Notes: generated by a model from the sequence alone, not told the origin. Shown: positions 1 through 9,863, numbered from the stretch's first letter. The stretch: DNA of 64,000 nucleotides from Pseudonocardia humida (GCF_023898865.1 NZ_JAGSOV010000009.1:283741-347740); one strand, 5' to 3'. Translations and numbers: made by a program.

Positions 1-159
1 CCGGACGGACAGGATCCGCTCCCCGGACTGCGGTGGGGCCGGCGCGTCCCCCGACGCCCACCCCTGTACCGGCGCCACCGCGCATCGGCCGCCGCCGGCC
101 GGCCCGGCCCCCGACGAGGCCGGCCGGCGGCGGTCCACTCGCTCCCGCCGCGCAGGCGG

Positions 160-2538
160 TCAGCAGTCGGCGGCCCGCTGCGCCGCCCTCCGCAGGGCGT
201 CCAGCACGACGTCGAGCACCACCAGCGCCCCGGCCTTGTCCAGCGGGCTGTTGCCGTTGCCGCACTTGGGCGACTGCACGCACGACGGGCAGCCCGCACG
301 GCACTCGCAGTCGTCGATGGCGGCGCGGGTGGCGCTCAGCCAGCGGTCGAGCAGGGCGTGGCCGCGTTCGGCGAACCCCGCGCCGCCGGGGTGGCCGTCG
401 TGCACGAACACCGTCGGGCGGCCGGTGTGGGGGTGCAGGGCGGTGGACATGCCACCGACGTCCCAGCGGTCGCAGATCGCGAACAGCGGCAGCAGCCCGA
501 TGGCCGCGTGCTCGGCGGCGTGCAGGGCGCCGGGGATGCGGGCCGGCGGGATGCCCGCGGCGTGCAGGGCGGCGTCGTCGACGTCGTACCAGACGGCCCG
601 GGTGGGCAGGGTCTGCTCGGGCAGGTCGAGCGGCACCGTCTCCAGCACGGCGCCGTCGGGCGCCTTGCGCTGGTAGGACACCACCTGCGAGGTCACCGTG
701 ACCTCGCCGAAGGACACCCGCACCGGTCCCAGGTCGCGGTGGGCGAGCACCCGGGCGACCGCGACGTCGGAGGTCGAGCGGGCGTCGGTGCGCCAGTCGG
801 GCTCGGCGCGGTGCACCACGGCCAGGCCGTTGTCGAGGTCGAGCTCGTCGACCAGGTAGCTCTCGCCGCGGTGCAGGTGCACCGCCCCGGTGTGCACGGT
901 GGCCGGGGCCGAGCCCGCGTCGACGGTGCCCAGCATCCGGCCCGTCCCGGCCTCGACCACCGCCACCTGCCCGAGGCCCGAGCCGCGGATGTCGACCTCG
1001 CCCTCCGGGCGTTCCCGGGTGGAGGGCCAGTACCAGCCGGTCGGGCGGCGGCGGAGCACCCCGTCGGCGACCAGCTCGTCGAGCACGGCGCGCGCGGGCG
1101 GCCCGCCGAACACCTCGTCGACGTCCTGCTCGGTGACCGGCAGCTCGGCCGCGGCGCAGGCCAGCTGGGGGCCGAGCACGTAGGGGTTGGCGGGGTCGAG
1201 CACGCAGCCCTCGACCGGCGCGCCCAGCAGCGCCTGCGGGTGGTGCACCAGGTAGGTGTCCATGGGGTCGTCGCGGGCGACCAGCACGACGAGCGCCTCC
1301 TCGCGGGCGCGGCCCGCCCGGCCCGACTGCTGCCAGAACGACGCGCGGGTGCCCGGGAAGCCGGCCACCACCACGGCGTCGAGCCCGACGATGTCGACGC
1401 CGAGCTCCAGCGCGTTCGTGGTGGCCATGCCCAGCAGCTCGCCGCTGCCCAGTGCGGCCTCCAGGTCGCGGCGGTCCTCGGGGAGGTAGCCGCCGCGGTA
1501 GGCGGCGACGCGGGGCACCAGGTCGGGGTCGACGTCGGCCAGCAGCCGCTGCGCGGTCAGCGCGGTGACCTCCGCGCCGCGCCGCGAGCGGACGAAGGCC
1601 AGCGTGCGGGCTCCCTCCAACACCAGGTCGGCGAGCATCCGGGCGGCCTCGGTGCCGGCCGGGCGGCGCACCGGGGCGCCGTTCTCCCCGGACAGCTCGG
1701 GCAGCAGCGGCGGCTCCCACAGCGCGACCGTGCGCCCGGCCCGCGGGGAGGCGTCCTCGGTGACCGCGACGACCTCGCGGCCGGTCAGCCGGGAGGCGAA
1801 CGCGGCCGGGGCGGCGACGGTGGCCGAGGCCAGCACGATGGTCGGGCCGGCGCCGTAGCGCCGGCAGACGCGCAGCAGCCTGCGCAGCAGCAGCGCCACG
1901 TGCGAGCCGAACACGCCCCGGTAGGTGTGGCACTCGTCGACCACGACGTAGCTGAGCCTGCGCAGGAAGGCCGACCAGTGGCCGTGCCGGGGCAGCAGGC
2001 TGCGGTGCAGCATGTCGGGGTTGCTGAACAGCCACCGGCCGTGGCGGCGGGCCCAGTCGCGGGCCTCGGTGGGGGTGTCGCCGTCGAACGGCGCCGGGCG
2101 CACGTCGGGCAGGGCGAGGGCCTCCAGGGCGCGCAGCTGGTCGGCGGCCAGCGCCTTGGTCGGCGAGAGGTAGAGCGCGGTGGCCCGGCGGTCCTGCGCG
2201 AACCGGGCCAGCACCGGCAGCTGGTAGGCCAGCGACTTGCCCGACGCGGTGCCGGTGGCCACCACGACGTCGCGGCCCCGGTGGGCCAGGTCGGCGGCCT
2301 CGGCCTGGTGCGCCCACGGCGCGGCCACGCCGGTGCGGCGCAGCGCGGCCACCACCTCCGCGGGAGCCCACGCGGGCCACTCGGCGGGGCGCCCGGCGCG
2401 CGGCGGCAGCCGGACCGCGTGCCGCAGGGGCTCGTCGTCGCCGGTGCCGGCGAGCAGCCGCTCGAGCAGGCGGGCCCCGCGCCCCTGCGGCAGCGGGCGC
2501 GCGGCGACCCCACCGGCCGGCAGCCCGTCAGCGCTCAT
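160..2538 (-). CDS. DEAD/DEAH-box helicase with C-terminal DUF1998 zinc-binding module (MrfA-like)
   Basis: Predicted ATP-dependent SF2 DNA helicase of about 792 aa. Seen: Walker A ATGTASGKS near residue 100, a DECH box in VVVDECHTYRG near residue 210, a helicase C-terminal half ending in a QQSGRAGRA motif VI, and a C-terminal cysteine cluster (CECRAGCPSCVQSPKCGNG) that fits the four-Cys DUF1998 module of MrfA repair helicases. A helicase of this kind lies near topA in mycobacteria (Rv3649), which supports the call by context. The ATG at 2538 (MSADGL) is preferred over a GTG six codons upstream; neither has a strong Shine-Dalgarno sequence. Role in repair, for example of mitomycin-type damage, is inferred from the family. 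Confidence 0.88.
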   Translation of the reverse strand: MSADGLPAGGVAARPLPQGRGARLLERLLAGTGDDEPLRHAVRLPPRAGRPAEWPAWAPAEVVAALRRTGVAAPWAHQAEAADLAHRGRDVVVATGTASGKSLAYQLPVLARFAQDRRATALYLSPTKALAADQLRALEALALPDVRPAPFDGDTPTEARDWARRHGRWLFSNPDMLHRSLLPRHGHWSAFLRRLSYVVVDECHTYRGVFGSHVALLLRRLLRVCRRYGAGPTIVLASATVAAPAAFASRLTGREVVAVTEDASPRAGRTVALWEPPLLPELSGENGAPVRRPAGTEAARMLADLVLEGARTLAFVRSRRGAEVTALTAQRLLADVDPDLVPRVAAYRGGYLPEDRRDLEAALGSGELLGMATTNALELGVDIVGLDAVVVAGFPGTRASFWQQSGRAGRAREEALVVLVARDDPMDTYLVHHPQALLGAPVEGCVLDPANPYVLGPQLACAAAELPVTEQDVDEVFGGPPARAVLDELVADGVLRRRPTGWYWPSTRERPEGEVDIRGSGLGQVAVVEAGTGRMLGTVDAGSAPATVHTGAVHLHRGESYLVDELDLDNGLAVVHRAEPDWRTDARSTSDVAVARVLAHRDLGPVRVSFGEVTVTSQVVSYQRKAPDGAVLETVPLDLPEQTLPTRAVWYDVDDAALHAAGIPPARIPGALHAAEHAAIGLLPLFAICDRWDVGGMSTALHPHTGRPTVFVHDGHPGGAGFAERGHALLDRWLSATRAAIDDCECRAGCPSCVQSPKCGNGNSPLDKAGALVVLDVVLDALRRAAQRAADC

Positions 2539-2916
2539 CGCGCGAGGCTCGCACACCCGGGTGACACTCCCGGCGGCCGTTCGGCCCTGACCGTCGGTGG
2601 TGTGAGTAATCCGTCACGGTCACTGGTTCGCATAGCACACGACTCACCCGGGAGGAGGACGCGCAAGCACGGGGAGTCACGGGGACATCACGATCGGCCC
2701 AGCTCCAGGGCGCTGACCTCTGAACCGGCCCCGAGGGGCCGTGATCCTATCGTTGTGAATGCGGCGTGAGGCCACGCCCCCACTGGGCACCTCGGGGCCA
2801 CCTCTTACACTGCACGCGCCTGCACCGCTTTCACCTGCGGCGACGGGTCTTTGTCGTGACGCCAGGGGTGCCGTCCGCGCTCCTGGCCTGATCTTTTCAC
2901 TGAACCAGGAGGACGG
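2539..2916. other. Divergent intergenic region between the helicase and hppA
   Basis: This gap must hold the promoters of both genes. Seen: a perfect short hairpin at 2726-2741 (CGGCCCC-GA-GGGGCCG), a possible -10 hexamer TATCGT at 2748-2753 and another, TACACT, at 2806-2811, neither with a convincing -35. An AGGAGG Shine-Dalgarno lies just upstream of the hppA ATG. No coding signal was recognised. Confidence 0.5.
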
Positions 2917-5229
2917 ATGTCCGCACCCACCCTCGTCCAGGGCATTGAGCTCGGGGCGAACGACTACACCATCCTCGGTGTGGTCGCGGTGGTGGCCGTC
3001 GTCGCCCTGATCGTCGGCTTCGTCCTGCGTCGGGAGGTGCTCGCCGCAGATGCGGGCACCCCGAAGATGCAGGAAATCGGCCGAGCGGTCCAGGAAGGCG
3101 CCACGGCGTACCTCAACCGCCAGTTCCGCACTCTACTGATCTTCGTCATCGTCGTCTTCGTGCTGCTGTTCGCGCTTCCCGCGGAAGACCTCGGCGAGCG
3201 GATCGGGCGGTCCATCTTCTTCCTCATCGGAGCCGTCTTCTCGGCCACCATCGGTGGCCTGGGCATGCGGCTGGCGACGGCGGCGAACATCCGGGTCGCC
3301 TCCGCCTCGACGCAGGAGGGCGGCCGCGAGAAGGCCACCCGGATCGCGTTCCGCACCGGTGGCGTCGTCGGCATGTTCACCGTCGGCCTCGGCCTGCTCG
3401 GCGCGACCATCGTGGTCATGGCCTACGCCGGCCAGGCCCCGAAGGTGCTGGAGGGCTTCGGCTTCGGTGCCGCCCTGCTGGCGATGTTCATGCGCGTCGG
3501 CGGCGGCATCTTCACCAAGGCCGCCGACGTCGGCGCCGACCTCGTCGGCAAGGTCGAGCAGGGCATCCCGGAGGACGACCCGCGCAACGCCGCCACCATC
3601 GCCGACAACGTCGGCGACAACGTGGGCGACTGCGCCGGCATGGCCGCCGACCTGTTCGAGTCCTACGCCGTCACGCTGGTCGCCGCGCTGATCCTGGGCA
3701 CGGCGGCGTTCGGCCTGCAGGGGCTGCTGTTCCCGCTGATCGTGCCGGCCATCGGCGTGATCACCGCGATCATCGGGGTGTACATCACCCGCACCCGCGA
3801 GGGTGAGAGCAGCCTCACGACGATCAACCGGAGCTTCTACATCTCGGCCGGGATCTCCGCGGTGCTCAGCGCCGTCGCGGCGTTCCTCTACCTGCCGAAC
3901 AGCTTCGCCGACCTGACCAACCCCAGCGACGCCGACGTCGTCGACGCCATGGCGGGGTCCAACCCGCAGGTCATCGCGATCGTCGCGGTGCTCATCGGGA
4001 TCGTGCTGGCCGCCGCCATCCTGTGGCTGACGGGGTACTACACCGGCACCGAGGACAAGCCCGTCCAGGACGTCGGAAAGTCCTCGCTGACCGGCGCGGC
4101 GACGGTGATCCTGTCCGGCATCTCGGTCGGCTTCGAGTCCGCGGTGTACACCGCGCTGGTCATCAGCGCCGCGGTGTTCGGCGCCTTCACGCTGGCCACC
4201 GGCTCGATCACGGTGGCGCTGTTCGCGGTGGCGCTGGCCGGCACCGGCCTGCTGACCACCGTGGGCGTCATCGTCGCGATGGACACCTTCGGCCCGGTCG
4301 CCGACAACGCCCAGGGCATCGCCGAGATGTCGGGCGACGTCGAGGGCGCCGGGGTGGACATCCTGACCGAGCTCGACGCGGTCGGGAACACCACCAAGGC
4401 CATCACCAAGGGCATCGCCATCGCCACCGCGGTGCTCGCCGCGACGGCGCTGTTCGGCTCCTACCGCGACGCGATCACGCAGGCGCTCGTGGAGGCGCAG
4501 GAGACCGCGGTCAACGCCGGCACCGCGTTCGCCTTCGAGGTGTTCGCGCCCAACACGCTGGTCGGCGTGATCATCGGTGCGGCCGTGGTGTTCATGTTCT
4601 CCGGTCTGGCGATCAACGCCGTGACCCGGGCCGCCGGCGCGATCGTGTTCGAGGTGCGCCGCCAGTTCCGGGAGAACCCGGGGATCATGGAGGGCACGGT
4701 GCGGCCGGAGTACGGCCGCGTCGTGGACATCTGCACGCGCGACTCGCTGCGCGAGCTGGCCACCCCCGGCCTGCTGGCGATCTTCGCCCCGATCGCGGTC
4801 GGCTTCGGCCTCGGCGTCGGCCCGCTGGCCGGCTACCTGGCGGGCGCCATCGCCTCCGGCACCCTGATGGCGGTGTTCCTGGCCAACTCCGGTGGCGCGT
4901 GGGACAACGCCAAGAAGCTGGTCGAGGACGGCAACCACGGCGGCAAGGGCTCGCCCGCGCACGAGGCGACCGTCATCGGCGACACCGTCGGCGACCCGTT
5001 CAAGGACACCGCCGGTCCGTCGATCAACCCGCTGCTCAAGGTGATGAACCTGGTCTCGGTGCTGATCGCCCCGGCCATCGTGTACTTCTCGGTCGGCGAC
5101 GGGGCCTCCACCCCGCTGCGGCTCGCGATCGCCCTCGTGGCGACCGCGATCATCGTCGCCGCGGTCGTGGTGTCCAAGCGGCGCTCGACCTCGATCGCCG
5201 ACACCCCCGCGGACGCTCCCGTCAGCTGA
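2917..5229 (+). CDS. hppA: Membrane-bound proton-translocating pyrophosphatase, K+-independent type
   Basis: Integral membrane H+-PPase of 770 aa, a normal family length. It hydrolyses cytoplasmic pyrophosphate and pumps protons outward. Seen: many hydrophobic helices, the substrate loop DVGADLVGKVE near residue 204, the Asp-rich segment DNVGDNVGDCAGM near residues 229-241, GNTTKAITKG with Lys at residue 494, and the C-terminal DPFKDTAGPSINPLLK near residue 692. Known for the family: Lys in GNTTKA marks the K+-independent subclass, whereas K+-dependent enzymes have Ala. The ATG follows AGGAGG at good spacing. A strong hairpin terminator follows, so the gene is probably monocistronic. Confidence 0.97.
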   Translation: MSAPTLVQGIELGANDYTILGVVAVVAVVALIVGFVLRREVLAADAGTPKMQEIGRAVQEGATAYLNRQFRTLLIFVIVVFVLLFALPAEDLGERIGRSIFFLIGAVFSATIGGLGMRLATAANIRVASASTQEGGREKATRIAFRTGGVVGMFTVGLGLLGATIVVMAYAGQAPKVLEGFGFGAALLAMFMRVGGGIFTKAADVGADLVGKVEQGIPEDDPRNAATIADNVGDNVGDCAGMAADLFESYAVTLVAALILGTAAFGLQGLLFPLIVPAIGVITAIIGVYITRTREGESSLTTINRSFYISAGISAVLSAVAAFLYLPNSFADLTNPSDADVVDAMAGSNPQVIAIVAVLIGIVLAAAILWLTGYYTGTEDKPVQDVGKSSLTGAATVILSGISVGFESAVYTALVISAAVFGAFTLATGSITVALFAVALAGTGLLTTVGVIVAMDTFGPVADNAQGIAEMSGDVEGAGVDILTELDAVGNTTKAITKGIAIATAVLAATALFGSYRDAITQALVEAQETAVNAGTAFAFEVFAPNTLVGVIIGAAVVFMFSGLAINAVTRAAGAIVFEVRRQFRENPGIMEGTVRPEYGRVVDICTRDSLRELATPGLLAIFAPIAVGFGLGVGPLAGYLAGAIASGTLMAVFLANSGGAWDNAKKLVEDGNHGGKGSPAHEATVIGDTVGDPFKDTAGPSINPLLKVMNLVSVLIAPAIVYFSVGDGASTPLRLAIALVATAIIVAAVVVSKRRSTSIADTPADAPVS

Positions 5230-5243
5230 CGGACCCCCGCACC

Positions 5244-5279
5244 GGAGGCCGCTCACCCCACTCGGGGTGGGCGGCCTCC
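5244..5279 (+). terminator. Intrinsic-type terminator after hppA
   Basis: Inverted repeat GGAGGCCGC ... GCGGCCTCC with further pairing of CACCCC to GGGGTG inside it, starting 14 bases after the hppA stop and followed by a short pyrimidine stretch. It lacks a long T run, as is common in actinobacteria. Confidence 0.8.
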
Positions 5280-5439
5280 GTCGTTTCCGGGCGGTGGCGG
5301 GACGCGGATGCGGACGGTCGCGACCGCGGTCCCCGACTACGCCGATGGGGCCAACGTGTCATCCGGCACAAAGCGGCGGGACGTCGGGGAGCACAATGTT
5401 CCCGGTCCACCCGTCGTCGTCCCTCCGGAGTCGGCCCTG

Positions 5440-6054
5440 ATGCCCCGTCCCACCCGCAAGGTCCTGCTCGTCCCGCTCGTGGCCGCCGCGGCGCTGCTCG
5501 GAGCCGGGTGCAGCTCGACCGTCCCGGGCACCGCCGCCCCGCTCGGCGGGAGTCCCGCGTCCACCGACACCGGTGGCGGCACCGCGGGCGCCGGCCAGAC
5601 CGACGACCCGGTCGCCTGGATGGACCAGGTCTGCGGCGCCCTGACCCCGCTGACCGAGGCCCCCACGGATCCGGGTGTGGGCTCGTCGACGTCCCCGGAG
5701 CAGGCGTTCGAGCAGCTGCAGGGCTACCTGGCCAAGGGCGGCGACGCCATGGGCACGGCCATCGACGGCCTGGCCGCCGCGGGCCCGTCGCCCATCGAGG
5801 GCGGCGACGAGCTCGTGCAGAAGATGACCACCACCCTGAACACGGCGAAGACGGCGCTGGACTCCACGGCCCAGCAGCTCGAGGGGGTCGACCCGAACGA
5901 CCCGGAGGCCCTGTTCACGGCGCTGGGCAGCCTCACCTCCGCCGAAGGGCTGGAGGGTCTGGACGACCCGACCGCAGGCTTCGAGGCGAACCCGGAGCTG
6001 GAGGCGGCCGCCGAGCAGGCGCCCAACTGCCGGCAGTTGCGCGCGGCCAGCTGA
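5440..6054 (+). CDS. Probable secreted lipoprotein, function unknown
   Basis: A 204-aa protein starting at ATG 5440 (MPRPTRKVLL). The N-terminus has two Arg and a Lys, a hydrophobic stretch and a lipobox-like LLGAGC with Cys at residue 24, so it is probably exported and lipid-anchored. A Gly/Thr/Ser/Pro-rich linker follows, then a mainly helical acidic domain (residues ~55-204) with two Cys (VCGAL and NCRQL). The reading frame stays open for 44 codons upstream, but that extension lacks a signal peptide and overlaps probable promoter DNA, so the internal ATG is preferred. No family was recognised. Confidence 0.75.
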   Translation: MPRPTRKVLLVPLVAAAALLGAGCSSTVPGTAAPLGGSPASTDTGGGTAGAGQTDDPVAWMDQVCGALTPLTEAPTDPGVGSSTSPEQAFEQLQGYLAKGGDAMGTAIDGLAAAGPSPIEGGDELVQKMTTTLNTAKTALDSTAQQLEGVDPNDPEALFTALGSLTSAEGLEGLDDPTAGFEANPELEAAAEQAPNCRQLRAAS

Positions 6055-6103
6055 CCGCTCGACCGTTCGGCGCGTCCCCGCCCAGCTGGTCGAACGTGTG
6101 TTC

Positions 6104-6119
6104 TACTCTGCACACCGTG
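6104..6119 (+). promoter_or_regulatory. Leaderless promoter (TACTCT-N7-GTG)
   Basis: TACTCT at 6104-6109 fits the actinobacterial TANNNT -10 element and lies exactly 7 bases before the GTG at 6117. No Shine-Dalgarno sequence precedes the GTG. The same spacing is seen at 10388 and 11597. Confidence 0.6.
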
Positions 6120-6710
6120 TCGCAGCTGTCGCTGTTCTCCGCGGAGGCGCGCCCGCCCTCCCCGGCGGACCTGGCCGGCCTGCTCTGCGGACCCGGCCAA
6201 GTCGCCCGGTTCGGCGCGGGCGACCAGGCCCGTCTGTCGATCGCGCTGTCCGATCCGGCCCGCGCCGCGGCCGTCGTGGCGGCCTGCGCCGCCACCGGCA
6301 TCACCATGCGCGCCGTGCGCACCGACAGCGGGGCCACGGTCCTGCGCACCGCCTTCCGCTGCGACCTCGTCGGGCTGGCGGCCGCGTGGACCGACGGCGG
6401 CGCGAAGGCGGTGCCGCGCGGCTGGCAGCTCGACGGGGCCGCGCTGCGGCTGTGGGCGCTGGCCGCGGGCCGGCCCGACGAACGCGGCGGCTACCTGCTC
6501 GAGCTCGACCCCGACTCCCCCGGCACCCACGACCCGCTGATCGCCGCGGCGACCCGCGCCGGGATCCCGCCCGCCCGCGCGGAGCACGGCCCGGCGCTGC
6601 GGATAAGCGGGGCCCGCCGGGTGCGCAGGCTGGTAGAACTGGTGGGACCGGTGCCCGAGCGGATCACCGGGACCGACTGGCCGCGTTACTGGGGTCGGAG
6701 CGCATCGTGA
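6117..6710 (+). CDS. Conserved actinobacterial protein of the topA neighbourhood (Rv3647c-like position)
   Basis: A 197-aa protein with GTG start VSQLSLFSAEAR. The start was chosen because it coincides with a predicted leaderless +1. No signal peptide or membrane helix is visible. The middle (RTAFRCDLVGLAAAW, then QLDGAALRLWALAAG) alternates helix and strand, and the C-terminus is RRLVELVGPVPERITGTDWP. A conserved hypothetical gene of similar size sits next to topA in mycobacteria (Rv3647c); equivalence is inferred from position and size. A resemblance to LAGLIDADG/WhiA N-domain folds is possible but unproven. It is co-directional with topA, 278 bp upstream. Confidence 0.75.
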   Translation: MSQLSLFSAEARPPSPADLAGLLCGPGQVARFGAGDQARLSIALSDPARAAAVVAACAATGITMRAVRTDSGATVLRTAFRCDLVGLAAAWTDGGAKAVPRGWQLDGAALRLWALAAGRPDERGGYLLELDPDSPGTHDPLIAAATRAGIPPARAEHGPALRISGARRVRRLVELVGPVPERITGTDWPRYWGRSAS

Positions 6711-6988
6711 CCGACCCGGTCGCGCATGGTGAGCACCGGACCGGTTGACGCACTGGTTACGCTCTCGCGGCGCCGTGCTCCAGACCGTGGTCCGCCACGC
6801 GACCGGGAGCCACCGGCGTGTGACGGATGCGACACGTCGGACCAGTATGCGAGCGTGAGGTCCGGGGGTTGCCTGGCCGACGCCGACGCATACTCGGTTG
6901 GTCGGACGCACCCGCCGCGGCGGCGCGAGGCCGTCGGGGGCAGCCGGCGGGAAGCGACAGCAGTCCGCAGACGATGGAGTAGGACCAG

Positions 6989-9823
6989 GTGGCAACCGGA
7001 ACGACGAGTTCGAGGCCCGAGACGACCTCGCCCGGCCGCGCGGCCGGCGGGAGTCGGCGCAGCGGCACGCCCACAGCCACGGCCGCCGGACGGCCGACCC
7101 GTCGGCTGGTGATCGTCGAGTCCGGTACCAAGGCCAAGAAGATCCAGGCGTACCTCGGCAAGGACTACGTGGTCGAGGCCTCGGTGGGCCACATCCGCGA
7201 CCTGCCGCGCGGCGCGGCGGACGTGCCGGCGAAGTACAAGGGCGAGTCGTGGGCGCGCCTGGGCGTCGACGTGGACAACCAGTTCACCCCGCTCTACATC
7301 ATCACGCCGGAGAAGAAGGGCAAGGTCGCCGAGCTCAGGGACGCGCTGAAGACCGTCGACGAGCTCGTACTGGCCACCGACCCCGACCGCGAGGGCGAGG
7401 CGATCGCCTGGCACCTGCTGGACACGCTGAAGCCGAAGATCCCGGTCCGGCGGATGGTCTTCCACGAGATCAGCGAGCCGGCGATCCGCGCGGCGATGGA
7501 GAACCTGCGCGACGTCGACCACGACATGGTCGACGCCCAGGAGACCCGCCGCATCCTCGACCGGCTCTACGGCTACGAGGTCTCCCCCGTGCTGTGGAAG
7601 AAGGTCATGCCGAAGCTCTCGGCTGGCCGCGTGCAGTCGGTGGCCACCCGCATCATCGTGCAGCGCGAGCGCGAGCGGATGGCGTTCGTCTCCGCGTCGT
7701 ACTGGGACATCGCCGCGCTGCTGGACGCGGGCGCGGACGCCACCCCGCGCCAGTTCCCGGCCCGGCTCGTCGCGGTCGACGGCACCCGCGTCGCCACCGG
7801 CCGCGACTTCGGGTCCGACGGCGCGCTCAAGGCCTCGGCGAAGGGCAAGGAGGCCGCCCGGGCGCTCGACGAGGCGGGCGCCCGCCGGCTGGCCGAGGCG
7901 CTGCAGGGCCGCGCCATGGCCGTCGAGTCGGTCGAGTCCAAGCCCTACACGCGCAAGCCGTACCCGCCGTTCATGACCTCCACGCTGCAGCAGGAGGCGG
8001 GGCGCAAGCTGCGCTTCTCCACCGACCGCACCATGCGCAGCGCCCAGCGGCTCTACGAGAACGGCTACATCACCTACCTGCGCACCGACTCGACCACGCT
8101 GTCCGAGTCGGCCATCCAGGCCGCCCGCCAGCAGGCCCGCGACCTCTACGGCGACGCGTACGTCCCGGCGCAGCCCCGCCAGTACAACCGCAAGGTCAAG
8201 AACGCCCAGGAGGCCCACGAGGCGATCCGCCCGGCGGGCGAGGTGTTCCGCACCCCCGGCGAGGTCGCGAACGAGGTCGACGGCGACGACTTCCGGCTCT
8301 ACGAGCTCATCTGGCAGCGCACGGTGGCCTCGCAGATGGCCGACGCGCGCGGCACCACGGTCAGCGTCCGGATCGCGGGCACGGCCGCGACGGGCGAGGA
8401 GGTCACGTTCGCCGCGTCCGGGCGCACGATCACCTTCCCCGGGTTCCTGAAGGCCTACGTCGAGACCCTCGACGAGGGCAGCGACGGCCAGGCCGACGAC
8501 GCCGAGTCGCGGCTGCCCGAGCTGACCAAGGGCCAGGACCTGGTCGCGGCCGCGCTGACGCCGGAGGGCCACACCACCAACCCGCCGTCGCGCTACACCG
8601 AGCCGAGCCTGATCAAGTCGCTGGAGGAGCTGGGCATCGGCCGCCCGTCCACCTACTCCTCGATCATCAAGACCATCCAGGACCGCGGCTACGTGTGGAA
8701 GAAGGGGCAGGCGCTGGTCCCGTCGTGGATCGCGTTCGCCGTGATCGGGCTGCTGGAGCTGCACTTCAGCCGGCTGGTCGACTACGACTTCACCGCGGCC
8801 ATGGAGGACGAGCTCGACTCGATCGCCGCCGGCACCCAGGGCCGCACCGACTGGCTGTCCGGGTTCTACTTCGGCGCCGCGCAGGGCACCGAGGGTTCGG
8901 TCGCCCGGGCGGGCGGGCTGAAGAAGCTGGTCGGGATCAACCTGGAGCACATCGACGCCAGGGAGATCAACTCCGTCCCGGTGTTCGACGACGTCGTGGT
9001 GCGCGTCGGCCGCTACGGGCCCTACCTGGAGCGCGTGCGCGACGGCGAGTCGCAGCGGGCCAACCTCCCCGAGGACCTCCCGCCCGACGAGCTCACCCCC
9101 GAGGTCGCCGAGCAGCTCTTCTCGGTGCCGCAGGAGGGCCGCTCGCTGGGCGTCGACCCGGTCACCGGGCACGAGATCGTGGCCAAGGAGGGCCGGTTCG
9201 GCCCGTACGTCACCGAGATCCTGCCCGAGCCCGCGGAGCCGCCCGCGCCCGCCGACGGCGCCAAGACGCGCAAGAAGGCGCCGGCCAAGGCCAAGCCGCG
9301 CACGGGGTCGCTGTTCAAGTCGATGTCGATCGATTCGGTCACCCTCGACGACGCGCTCAAGCTGCTGTCACTGCCCCGCCTGGTCGGCACCGACCCGGAG
9401 AGCGGCGAGGAGATCACCGCGCAGAACGGGCGCTACGGGCCCTACCTGAAGAAGGGCACCGACTCGCGCTCGCTGACCGGCGAGGAGCAGCTGTTCACGG
9501 TCACCCTCGAGGAGGCCCTGGAGATCTACAAACAGCCCAAGCAGCGCGGCAGGCGCGCCGCGGCGGCCACCCCGCCGCTGCGCGAGCTGGGCAAGGACAG
9601 CGCCACCGGCCAGCCCATGGTGATCAAGGACGGCCGGTTCGGCCCGTACGTCACCGACGGCGAGACGAACGCCTCCCTGCGCAAGGGCGACAGCGTCGAG
9701 CAGCTGACCGACGAGCGCGCCTCCGAGCTGCTGGCCGAGCGCCGGGCGAAGGCCCCGGCGCCGAAGAAGAAGGCCGCGCCCGCGCGCAAGGCCCCCGCCC
9801 GCAAGAAGGCCCCCGCCAAGTAG
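6989..9823 (+). CDS. topA: DNA topoisomerase I (type IA)
   Basis: Relaxes negatively supercoiled DNA through a transient 5'-phosphotyrosine. 944 aa. Seen: a TOPRIM domain starting LVIVESGTKAKKI near residue 38, with LATDPDREGEAIAWHLL; catalytic Tyr about residue 363 in YITYLRTDSTTLS; and four C-terminal topo-C repeats marked by G(R)(Y/F)GPY. There are no zinc-finger cysteines, as in other actinobacterial TopA proteins. The tail is Lys/Ala/Pro-rich (APARKAPARKKAPAK), a feature known to help processivity. GTG start 6989 has GGAG-like bases upstream. The C-terminus is followed by a perfect hairpin. Confidence 0.98.
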   Translation: MATGTTSSRPETTSPGRAAGGSRRSGTPTATAAGRPTRRLVIVESGTKAKKIQAYLGKDYVVEASVGHIRDLPRGAADVPAKYKGESWARLGVDVDNQFTPLYIITPEKKGKVAELRDALKTVDELVLATDPDREGEAIAWHLLDTLKPKIPVRRMVFHEISEPAIRAAMENLRDVDHDMVDAQETRRILDRLYGYEVSPVLWKKVMPKLSAGRVQSVATRIIVQRERERMAFVSASYWDIAALLDAGADATPRQFPARLVAVDGTRVATGRDFGSDGALKASAKGKEAARALDEAGARRLAEALQGRAMAVESVESKPYTRKPYPPFMTSTLQQEAGRKLRFSTDRTMRSAQRLYENGYITYLRTDSTTLSESAIQAARQQARDLYGDAYVPAQPRQYNRKVKNAQEAHEAIRPAGEVFRTPGEVANEVDGDDFRLYELIWQRTVASQMADARGTTVSVRIAGTAATGEEVTFAASGRTITFPGFLKAYVETLDEGSDGQADDAESRLPELTKGQDLVAAALTPEGHTTNPPSRYTEPSLIKSLEELGIGRPSTYSSIIKTIQDRGYVWKKGQALVPSWIAFAVIGLLELHFSRLVDYDFTAAMEDELDSIAAGTQGRTDWLSGFYFGAAQGTEGSVARAGGLKKLVGINLEHIDAREINSVPVFDDVVVRVGRYGPYLERVRDGESQRANLPEDLPPDELTPEVAEQLFSVPQEGRSLGVDPVTGHEIVAKEGRFGPYVTEILPEPAEPPAPADGAKTRKKAPAKAKPRTGSLFKSMSIDSVTLDDALKLLSLPRLVGTDPESGEEITAQNGRYGPYLKKGTDSRSLTGEEQLFTVTLEEALEIYKQPKQRGRRAAAATPPLRELGKDSATGQPMVIKDGRFGPYVTDGETNASLRKGDSVEQLTDERASELLAERRAKAPAPKKKAAPARKAPARKKAPAK

Positions 9824-9825
9824 TC

Positions 9826-9863
9826 GTGAGCGGGTTCCCGGTCGCGGCCGGGAACCCGCTCAC
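9826..9863. repeat. Perfect hairpin between convergent topA and yqeY-like gene; GTGAG/CGCTCAC repeat family, copy A
   Basis: GTGAGCGGGTTCCCGG, six bases, then CCGGGAACCCGCTCAC: 16-bp perfect arms. It begins two bases after the topA stop and ends before the YqeY-like stop on the other strand, so it can end transcription from both sides. Outer bases match the elements at 25065-25104 and 43457-43496. Confidence 0.85.

Noticed and set aside
358..2769. 803-codon plus-strand ORF opposite the helicase
   Set aside because: Translates to His/Gly/Ala/Val/Arg-rich low-complexity sequence without motifs; it is the antisense shadow of a well-supported helicase.
2557..2916. cspA gene near the helicase, as in mycobacteria
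   Set aside because: No cold-shock motif (for example KGFGFI) in any frame between the helicase and hppA.
4023..6710. 895-codon plus-strand ORF spanning hppA, the lipoprotein and the next gene
   Set aside because: Only its last part, in the frame starting at 6117, is a real protein; the rest is Arg/Gly-rich out-of-frame read-through of hppA.
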